Origin: an uncultured Clostridia bacterium
GTDB lineage: Bacteria; Bacillota; Clostridia; Christensenellales; Borkfalkiaceae
DNA: 61,982 nt
Direction of reading: 5' to 3'
Assembly: GCA_934249215.1 (NCBI GenBank)
Contig: CAKQKN010000091.1
Coordinates: forward strand, 1 to 61,982
Shown: piece after piece, positions 17,601 through 25,500 of the stretch
Layout: each line of letters starts with the position of its first letter
Numbering within the stretch: the stretch's first letter is position 1
Notes under the pieces: model-generated
The model's database searches: none
Told to the model about the DNA's origin: nothing
What the model saw: the letters and a program-made list of their open reading frames with translations, nothing else
Position numbers and translations under genes: made by a program

Positions 17601-20600
17601 GTCCTCGTCGTCGAACTTATACGTGTCGCCCGCTTTCGCCATTTTAAAGGCGTCTTTGTTGATAAACTGCAGGTTGTTGTACCGGTCGCCTTCGACGTAC
17701 TGTCCGTTCGCGTCGTGGCCGTAATACGTGATCGTCGTAAGTCTGTTACAACCCATGAACGCGCCTACGCCGATCTTCGTTAGCGTCGACGGTAACACGA
17801 TTTCTTCGAGCGCGGTAAGATATGCAAACGCATATTTGTTTATCGTCGTAACACCGTAGGGCACGACGACTTTCTTTATCACGTCGTTACCGATTTGTTT
17901 CTGCTTGATATAGTAGGGATCTTCGTCGGTGATTACGTCGCCGTTCGCGAGATCTTTTTCGACGTATCTGTAACCGGAGAACGCATAGTCGTAAATCGTG
18001 GTGATTCCCTTATCGTCGGGGATGACGACCACGTTGTTCTCGCCGTCGATCGTTTCGCCCGCGCCTCTGTAATTCATGAGGTAGATAGCCTGCGTTTTGA
18101 ACGGATCTTTGACTTTGACGGAAATCGTTCCGCCACCCGTCATCGAAAGTTCGTATTTGCCGGTCTGTTCGTTATATACCTCGAGCGAAATGTTGACGCG
18201 CGAGTTTACGTTTCCGGTCTTGGCGACGGCTTCGATAACGTAACCGATTTCGCCGTTGGTTTCCCTGATCTCGGAAACTTTGACGTAGCGTTCGTCCGAC
18301 GTGACGTTCAGTCTTGATTTTTGAATGCTTTCGAGTTTATAGTTGAGCTTAACCTTTTCAGACGGATACATCGAAAGGGCCATGCTTCCGCTCGCGAACT
18401 CGCTTATGCTGCCGGTGAAACCGATCTCACGGTCGTCCGAGTCGAGGTTATAGAACGCGAACAGCGTTTCGTAGCCCGAGATCGTAAGTTCGGCGGACGA
18501 ACTGAGTCCGTAACGCTTGTAGCCGTCCTCGCCCTCACTGTAAACGTAGACTTTCATCGAGTCGGTCACTTCCGCCGCGCCCTGCTTACCTACCGCGGTA
18601 ACGAGAACGTACGGGCGTTCGGCTCCGTCTTTTTGGAGCGGCGTGCTCTTCTTCGCGATGAGTTCGCCCTTCAGAACGTCGACGTAATCGGTGCCATCGC
18701 CCTTGGATACGAGCGTCGCGGAATCGGCGTCGGCATAGTCGAACAGTTCGAACTTATAGTCGAGAACTTCCGTCCAGGTCGAAGTGGGATAAATCTTGAC
18801 GAGATCGGTGACTTTGACTTTCTGGTTGGGGCTGTAATACTGCTCCGCTTTGTCGAAGTATACGCCGAGAACCTCGTCGGGGATCTTGATTTCGTAAGTC
18901 GCCGCGTTCATCGCGTAGTCGTAACAAGTCGCGACGAAGGAGTTTGCGATCGTGTTGCTTCCGCCGGAAGGATTGATACTTCTCGAATTCTTGATCTTGT
19001 CGATATAGTCGGTGAGTTCGATTTCCACTTTCGTGGTCGAGTTATACGACGAATAGACGGGTTCGAGATAACTTCCGAAAGACTCCATCGCGAAAGCGTA
19101 GGTCGAATTTGCCGCGGCTTCAACGATTTCGCCGACCTGAAGCGCCATCGCGTAGTGGTTGTCGTAAACGTAAAGGTCGGCGTAAAGTCTTCTCTTCTTG
19201 GTCGAAGAATCGATCTGCGTGCGGAACTGAACGTCGGAAACGACGGGTGCTTCGAAGTCCACGTAAACGGGGAACTCGAATCTGTTGCGCACGTTCTTCT
19301 GCGATTCTTCCGTGCCGTAATCGATATACGCCTCGACGACGAAGTTATAGCGCGTGTTGTTCTTGAGATTAAGTTCGAGCGCGCTGAACTCGACGTCCAT
19401 TGCCGACGGTCTGATCGAACCGCCGTTGTTATACGATTTATATTGATTGGTTATTTCTTTGCTGTAAACTTCTCTGCCCGTGGCGTCCTCGGTCGCCGTT
19501 ATCCTGACTTTCTTGGCGTTACGGAGAAGTCCCGCATAAACGGTCTTGACGCTCGAGATCGTCCAGTTCGATTTATTGTCTGCCGCCACCTGATTGGAAA
19601 TGGCGATGTGTTCCTTGTTTGCGGGAACGGGCGTGTCGCGCGGATCCTGTCTGAAATAGTAAGCGCCGAGCGTCGCGATATAATCGCTGTAAAGCCCGCC
19701 GATGACTCTCGTCGCATAGGCGTCCGCCATCGTTCTGTCTTTAAGATCTACTTTGTTGAGTTCGTCCTTGTCGGTGTCGTAATATTCTTCGTCGAACACG
19801 GGCGCTTCCGTCCAGTTGCCGTAGAAGCCGAGGAAAGGAACGTTCATATCGACCGTAGCGGCGGTTTTCGTCTTGAGCGTGATGAAGCCCTCGACGTACA
19901 TGCCGTATTTAAAACTCTTTTCGAGGTACGCTTTGTCCGCGCTGCCGAGCGTGAGCGTGACCGTTACTTTAGCGGTTTCGCCCGGCTTGACCGTTACGGT
20001 GTTGCCGTTTGCCGACGCGCCCTGAACTTTCATCGAGGGCGACAGTGCGTAACCGTTCATCGTCACCGTCGTGTTACCCTGCGTGGTATAGGTCGTAGAA
20101 ACGCCTTCGGTGAGAGCGATCGAGCCGACGTCGTAAGTGAGAGTCGAGCTGCCGAAGTTTCTGATTCCGAACGTCATCGTATAGACGCCCTTTCTTTCCT
20201 CGTCGTCGCCTATTTCGAGCTTGGACTTATCCATCTCGTTGCCATTCTCGTAAGTTACGATAAACGCCGACGTCGTAACCGACTTCTTAAGGCTCATAAG
20301 CCCCGCGCCCTGTTTTCTTACGGCGTATGCAAGACCGTCCTTGTTGTTCAGAATGTCGGCGGTGGACATCATCAGCTGATTGACCACCTTGGTGATTTCC
20401 TGCGGGGTGAGTTTCTGACCGTCCGCCGCAAGTTTGTTGAGTTCGTCGCTGAACTTGACGTACTGACGAACGAGTGCCGTCGCGCCCGCCTGGTTAGGAG
20501 CAGCCATCGAAGTTCCCGAAAGACTTTCGTATTTTCCGCCGGGGACAGCCGAGTAAATCTCGCCGCCGTGAGCGGTTATTTCCGGTTTGATGCGAAGGTC

Positions 20601-22403
20601 GGACGTGGGCCCCCATGACGAGAAGTCGGACATAAACGGACCGGCTTTCTGCGACTTGCTGATCGTGATTTTTCCTCTCGTGTTTGCGGCGAGGAGTTTG
20701 CCGTCGTCCTGCGACAGCGAGCAAACCGCGCCTATGTCGTCGCCGACCGACATCGAAATGTCGCCGGAAACGTTATTATATATAATGATACCCGCGGCGT
20801 TGTGATCCTGAAGCGCGATACGCACTTTTTCCTCGAACGTGTTGGTTCCGCGTTCGACGAGCGCGATTTTTCCGGTCAGGTCGCCGACGCTCGCATAGTC
20901 GGAAGCCGCACCGATACCGCCGATCTTGACGTATTCGAATTCGTAAGAATCGGGGTTGCCGGGAGCCTGAAGGAGAACGTCCGAAATGAAGTCTTTCTTC
21001 TTTTCGGTGTCCGTCGTCGAAGCTTCGGTGAAGTAAATCACCTGACCTTCGAACATAAAGTAACTGGTCTTGACGCCGTCTACCGAAGCGACGGAAAGAG
21101 AAGCGTCGTAAGTGGACGGAGAGCCGACCGTGCCCGAATCGGGGTTGGTCGTAAGACCGTTGTTACCGTTCTTTTCGGAGTTGCGCGTCGCGTTGTTGTC
21201 GTTTGACGCGGCGGCGATCAGCGAAATACCCGCTTCTTTGACACTATTATATATAGCTTCGACGTTCGCCTTGTCTTCCTGTCTGGTGAAGCCGCAGCTC
21301 GAACCGAGCGACATGTTGATGACGTCGACGCCGAGCTTGATGCAGTCGTCGAGCGCCGCGATAAGCCAGGACGTTTTTGCCCCGTCCTCCATATCGGAGA
21401 AAACTTTCATTATGGCGAGCTGCGCGCCGGGAGCGACGCCGCTGAAGTCGAACATCGTTCCGTCTTTCGCTTCGACGTTCTTCTGTTCGCCCGCGATGAT
21501 GCCGGCAACGTGCGTTCCGTGTTCGGAGTTTATGGGGAGAACGTCGGGATCCTTGTCCGCATAGTCGTATGCGTAAGGAATCTTCTTGTTGACCCAGACG
21601 TCGGACGCGGTAAGTCCTTTCGTGGACTGCGCCGAGTTAAACGAAGAATCGAGTTTTTCCGCAACCGCGCTTATATCCTTGAATACCGCTTTTTCGGTGC
21701 TGAATTCCGCATCGTCGAAAGCGGCGTGTGTATAGTCGAGACCGGTGTCGAGTACGGCGACGACGACGCCGCGGCCGTCGATCTCTTTTTCACGGAGTTC
21801 GTCGGGAATTTTGAAAATACCCGAGTTCTCGTCGATATACGGCGAGTTATAAACGACCTGCGACTCCATCGACTCGTAAACGTCGCCGACGATAGCCGTC
21901 GCGTTGCGTTTTTCCAAAAGCGCTTCGACCGTATAGAAATCGGACGCTTTGACGGTTATTTCGAAACCGCTGACGACGTTGTCGTAACTCGTGCCGAGCG
22001 TGTAAGCGATACCCGATTCGTCGAGCATGCGGATAAGCGAAGTACGTTCGCGATCGGCGCTCGCAAGATAGCTCGAAGCAGCCCCGCTTTCCAGATATTC
22101 GCTGACCGTGAGTTTGCTCCCCGATTCGGCGTAGGCGTCAACGGTACTCTTCGTACTCATCGCGACGATAACCGAAATATCGCTGTCGTCCGCCACGGTG
22201 GACGGAAGAAGCGAAACGTTTTTATCGTCGAAGAACGAACTTAAATCGTTGTATATATCGCCGTTAACCTTGCTGACGAGCGACTTTTTGCCGTCCGCGT
22301 CCGCAACGTACGGAGTTTCGCCGCGGAACAGAAACCCGCAGCACAAACTCAGCACCATAACGAGCGATAAAACTCTTGTTGAAAGTTTTTTGAATTTCGT
22401 CAT
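14637..22403 (-). CDS. Giant cell-surface subtilisin-like protease with leucine-rich repeats
   Basis: The product has 2588 residues from the ATG at 22403 (AAGGA upstream; the ATG at 22430 contains that ribosome site in its own coding). After a signal peptide comes an S8 peptidase domain with Asp219 (VAVLDTGLDYTH), His295 (EHGTHVAGI), Asn401 (AAASN) and Ser632 (GTSMAAPNQAGA), so it should be active. A PA domain (about 490-580) is inserted between His and Ser, as in lactocepin-type proteases. Fn3-like beta domains follow. From about 1470 to 2345 there are BspA-type LRRs (units such as IGDYAFAQTNLKTVDLSSM). A linker and one membrane span with GKKK (about 2525) anchor the C-terminus, followed by an acidic tail. 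It would cut proteins at the surface and feed the Opp importer encoded downstream. Confidence 0.95.
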   Translation of the reverse strand: MTKFKKLSTRVLSLVMVLSLCCGFLFRGETPYVADADGKKSLVSKVNGDIYNDLSSFFDDKNVSLLPSTVADDSDISVIVAMSTKSTVDAYAESGSKLTVSEYLESGAASSYLASADRERTSLIRMLDESGIAYTLGTSYDNVVSGFEITVKASDFYTVEALLEKRNATAIVGDVYESMESQVVYNSPYIDENSGIFKIPDELREKEIDGRGVVVAVLDTGLDYTHAAFDDAEFSTEKAVFKDISAVAEKLDSSFNSAQSTKGLTASDVWVNKKIPYAYDYADKDPDVLPINSEHGTHVAGIIAGEQKNVEAKDGTMFDFSGVAPGAQLAIMKVFSDMEDGAKTSWLIAALDDCIKLGVDVINMSLGSSCGFTRQEDKANVEAIYNSVKEAGISLIAAASNDNNATRNSEKNGNNGLTTNPDSGTVGSPSTYDASLSVASVDGVKTSYFMFEGQVIYFTEASTTDTEKKKDFISDVLLQAPGNPDSYEFEYVKIGGIGAASDYASVGDLTGKIALVERGTNTFEEKVRIALQDHNAAGIIIYNNVSGDISMSVGDDIGAVCSLSQDDGKLLAANTRGKITISKSQKAGPFMSDFSSWGPTSDLRIKPEITAHGGEIYSAVPGGKYESLSGTSMAAPNQAGATALVRQYVKFSDELNKLAADGQKLTPQEITKVVNQLMMSTADILNNKDGLAYAVRKQGAGLMSLKKSVTTSAFIVTYENGNEMDKSKLEIGDDEERKGVYTMTFGIRNFGSSTLTYDVGSIALTEGVSTTYTTQGNTTVTMNGYALSPSMKVQGASANGNTVTVKPGETAKVTVTLTLGSADKAYLEKSFKYGMYVEGFITLKTKTAATVDMNVPFLGFYGNWTEAPVFDEEYYDTDKDELNKVDLKDRTMADAYATRVIGGLYSDYIATLGAYYFRQDPRDTPVPANKEHIAISNQVAADNKSNWTISSVKTVYAGLLRNAKKVRITATEDATGREVYSKEITNQYKSYNNGGSIRPSAMDVEFSALELNLKNNTRYNFVVEAYIDYGTEESQKNVRNRFEFPVYVDFEAPVVSDVQFRTQIDSSTKKRRLYADLYVYDNHYAMALQVGEIVEAAANSTYAFAMESFGSYLEPVYSSYNSTTKVEIELTDYIDKIKNSRSINPSGGSNTIANSFVATCYDYAMNAATYEIKIPDEVLGVYFDKAEQYYSPNQKVKVTDLVKIYPTSTWTEVLDYKFELFDYADADSATLVSKGDGTDYVDVLKGELIAKKSTPLQKDGAERPYVLVTAVGKQGAAEVTDSMKVYVYSEGEDGYKRYGLSSSAELTISGYETLFAFYNLDSDDREIGFTGSISEFASGSMALSMYPSEKVKLNYKLESIQKSRLNVTSDERYVKVSEIRETNGEIGYVIEAVAKTGNVNSRVNISLEVYNEQTGKYELSMTGGGTISVKVKDPFKTQAIYLMNYRGAGETIDGENNVVVIPDDKGITTIYDYAFSGYRYVEKDLANGDVITDEDPYYIKQKQIGNDVIKKVVVPYGVTTINKYAFAYLTALEEIVLPSTLTKIGVGAFMGCNRLTTITYYGHDANGQYVEGDRYNNLQFINKDAFKMAKAGDTYKFDDEDEDEVAQVMPKSQLNEFKFNKTVAIGTYAFANTSLNTVNLNAECQSIAAYAFSGCSSLQKFSYKSDKLKLGTGVFSGCSKLNNLEINADVVPAYAFLNLSSLKNITLGKDVAVINELAFAGCGSIEQVTVNSDNANFTADESGKLILTKDGSKLVLVVPGYGGTAGKLTLDETVKTIGRGAFSATSAIKTVVAPGVTSVEEYAFYYCSNLEGVTLGKLEYVGAYSFARTKIAEMPELSDSAESVEIGDYAFAQTNLKTVDLSSMDNLTIGEGAFSNCSSVEEVKLGNDATIGAKAFFNATAPAFEDYTTESEMNNYLGTYFSSFYEYDPTAKAYKFKAIGNSSITSVTLGENTTVGDYAFAGNVKLENLTLGNNTEIGNYAFYNDVALATVSNLESAIAIGDYAFSGRRAIVYTVVNVSGTNTLTPVYDYVTVGGKEINNGYLYTSFAPSFASANVSGAKKIGIGAFAYNAKLISVTLGDDISARLQKDFDPDDEKKVVPYTSNALAAYAFAGCTALESVTLPDSLGIIDEFAFCGTGLKTLDLNGVKQVNASAFANTPLTSVNFGGTEIVGDNAFFGCTELETADLSALSVIGDKAFYGTNLESVKLTELTELGSFAFGESAVTSVTFGDKLVVLGDNPFVNCEISSFGKYQPLDGYKNGETELVETYAISDKVFVEDGVLYATLDNGKYELVSYPLTKSGMAYAVKDGTVRITARAFYGTEVISVTLPYELKNVGDKAFFGCDRLSLVEFKSLSAPVLEEEYDDFYHTTANSPYGGLIGSGLNIVKYYMWNMSLRYNNYYYGANFVDYVGKVNRSISMISPENGRNYDSFIYGQYFNSSVKGRTAPYESTLAVIAMIKALPSSITLDDEAAVVACRQAYNDLSIASQQALVTNYSDLTRAERLIAAAKNDQKDSSSDQSGDNNGSGAIGLWIGIPCVLILVAAGVVGFIMFGKKKNAGTENAESKDDSEKNSSEAESEKTDSENNN

Positions 22404-22466
22404 CTTTTTTTTCCTTGTATAAATAAACAAACCGTTACGGACGCAAGCGCCCGATTACGCGACAAC

Positions 22467-22492
22467 CCCGTCCGGCCTTTCGGTCGGACGGG
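22467..22492 (-). promoter_or_regulatory. Stable intercistronic hairpin with GAAA tetraloop
   Basis: In the minus-strand RNA CCCGTCCG pairs with CGGACGGG. Above that stem, beyond one A-C mismatch, a CC/GG extension is capped by GAAA. No T-run follows, so it is not a standard terminator. It separates the 1782-residue lipoprotein gene from the protease gene and could tune their relative expression or mark an RNA-processing site. Confidence 0.6.
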
Positions 22493-22503
22493 AACGATCG
22501 TCG

Positions 22504-25500
22504 TTATAAACCGGTCGAAACGGAAACCGTTCCGTCGTCGTTGAACTTGACGTTGCGGACGTTTTCCTTATAATCTTCCGTTCTGCAGGTATCCGTTGCC
22601 TTATCGTACGTGCTCGATTTCACGAACTCGACGGTCGTCGTCGACTGCGAGTAAGCAAGAACGACTTTGTCGCCGTTTTCGGTTTCGTAATACTCGACGA
22701 ACGATTCGCTTTCGGCGTTATCGAGCTTTTCGTAAGCGACCTTGACGTCGTAAGCGGTGATCGTGAACGTTTCGTATGCGCCGTACTCGCCGTCCGTGCC
22801 GACGTTGCCGCCGCCGAACGCGATAAGGAATATCCTCGAACCCGTGACCTTTGCCTTATCCTTTTTGGTTGCTTCCGTCATCTTACGCGAAACGTACCAG
22901 GCGGAGCTGTCGAGCGCGGTTTCGTTTCCGTCTTTAGCCGCTTCGAAGCATGTTCTTTCGATCTCTACGTATTTGCCGTCGGCGCCCTCTTCGAAGAGAG
23001 TTGCCGAATAGAGCGAACCGAGTTTTACGCTCGGGATCTCCGTGAAGATCGTTCTTTCCGCGCGAGCCTTATAGGTCTTGCCCGTGGCTTCGTCCGTTGC
23101 CGTATGCTCGGAAACGACGCTTATCGAGTTAAACAGGAAGAACGTGCTGCCCTGATAGTAACTCATCGGCCGGAAGCTATACGTTGCGGAATATCTCGTT
23201 CCGTCCTCTGCCGTCAGATAAACCTTGAGTCCTTTGTCGCTGACGAAGCCGTCGGCTTCCGCTTCCCATGTGGCTTCCCTGTTTTCGCCGTTGTCGACGT
23301 AACGCCAGTCGGCGGTCTGTCCGTCGAGTTTCCAGAATTTGTTTTCGCCGCCGATGACGTCCTTAAGCGGAGTGTACTGCGTGAACGACGCGGTTACGAA
23401 TTCCCTTAAGATCGAGCCGTCGGAATTAAACGTTCTCGTAAATCTCATGGAGCCGTAGTTAAGTTTAGCTGCGTCTTTCATAAGCGCCGCGACGTCCTGA
23501 CCCTGCATCCACTTCATATAAAGGTCGGTCATCTGGTAGTTATAATTGTAAGCACTGCCGCCGATCGTCCATTTCATCGACGTGATCTCGTAAGTGTTGG
23601 TCGCGTTGGCACCCGCATAACTGAACTTGATGTCGAATTCGTAAGCGGAACCGTTGTTGAAGCTGACGAGAATGTAAGTGCGTTTTTCGTTCGTTTCGGC
23701 GTCGATGACTTCGCGAGCCACGGTTGCGGAAAGAACGCTGTCCTTTTCCTTGCCGTCCTCGTCGAGCATTACCACTTTCGCGGTGGACGAGAACGTATCT
23801 TTTCCGGTGGGCGCAAAGCTTATCGTTCCGAAGTAAATGTTGCTGAAGTCGTCGTAAGGAACGGGATAAAGACGTTCCTTACCCTCAGCTTTCGTGAACG
23901 TAATGGTTCTGCTGTCCGCAGCGTAATAGTACACGGTGTCTTTGAATTCGACCGAAGTTTCGCTGTGCTGACCGAAAAGTTCGGCAACGAAACCGTATTC
24001 GTTGCGGGCGGGATCGGTCCAGTCCTGATGATAGAGCGTTATGTTGCCGTCTGCATCCTGATCGTAATAATACCCGGTGCTGCTGTTGCCCTTCGCGTAG
24101 GTTGCGAAACCGTAAGCGTTGAAGAACAGAGCCGAAAGATCGGAAGAGAAATACCCTTGTTCCTTATACGTCGTATAGGAAGCGGTTTTCTTCTCGCCGT
24201 TATATTTGTAAAGCTGTTGTCCGGAAGTCGCGGAGAAGTAAAGAAGTCCGTCTTTCCCGTCAACCGAAGGAGTTATGATCTGATAGTTACCGGTGAGCGC
24301 AACGCCCGTTTTTCCGTCGATCTTCGCCGCAACGCCGTAACCGTTTACGATAAGAACCGACCAGTCGGCTTCGTTCACGTAGGTTTCTTCGACCTCTTCG
24401 TGAATGAGCAGGAACACGGGGACGGAACTGCCGTTTACCTTCGCGGTCGTGAGCGTACCCTTGATGGAAACCACCTTTCCGGTGAGGTCTTTGTAAACCG
24501 CGTAAAGGAAAGTTCTGCCGTCGGCGTCTTTCTCGATCTTATAGAACGCGGCGCCGTCAACGACGATTTCTTCGTACTGCTTCGTCGTTTCGTCGCGAAC
24601 GGGATTGCCGTTTGCGTCGCGCTTATAATCTATTACCTTCGCATGGGGAACGCTGAGATAATCTTCCGCGGAGCCCATACCGTCGAGTTCGATGCGGATG
24701 CCGGTCATGCCCTGGTTATCGAGCAGATAGAAAGAGCCGTATTCCGTTCCGAGCATTCTGAACGTTTTGTCCTCGTAAAGTCTGAAATATAAAACGTAAG
24801 AGCCGTTCGAGTTTCCGAACAGGAGCATTATTATGTTGCCCTCTTCGGCGTCAGTCTTGAAGTAATAAACGTTTTCGAGCGCGCTGCCGTTTGCCGCAGT
24901 ATAAGTCGCGCGGACGTATCCGTCGAGCTCGAGAGTGGAACCGTCGGCGTTTTCATATTTACCGCTGAACTCGATCTTTCTCGCGAACACGTAGTTGGAG
25001 CCGACTCTGAAAACTATAAGTTCGAAAGCTTCGCTTCCGTCGGTGAAATTGAAAGTGTAAACGTCGCCACCCGCAACCGTCTCGCCCGTCTTGTTCATGT
25101 CGCCGGGTTTTACGGTTTCTTTATTGTCGCTGTCTACCGTAACGTATTCCGCGTTACCCTTGCCGTCGAATCTGATGAATTCGGTTCCGTCGATCGTGCC
25201 GTTTTCCGCAACTGCATATGCACTGTACGGAGCGGACTGGTAACGCAGATAAGTTTTGGTTTCGTGGTCGAGTTCGAAGCAGAACGCGTAGTTCGTGTTG
25301 TAAACGAAATAGATAAACGTTCCCGCATCTCTGATATAACCCTCGACGGTGATCTTTTCGCCGCTCGAGTTTTTCGTCGTGAACGTTGCGAAGAAGCCGA
25401 GCGTGACGACTTTGTTTCCGTCATCATCCGTCGTTTCGGTATTGCCGTAAATGACGAGTTCGTCGGAAGCGTTGTCCGCGTCCCGATCGCGATATATCGT

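Noticed and set aside
18321..20618. Plus-strand frame of 765 codons opposite the subtilase
   Set aside because: Composition is Arg/Val/Phe-rich without domains, and the minus strand encodes an intact protease.
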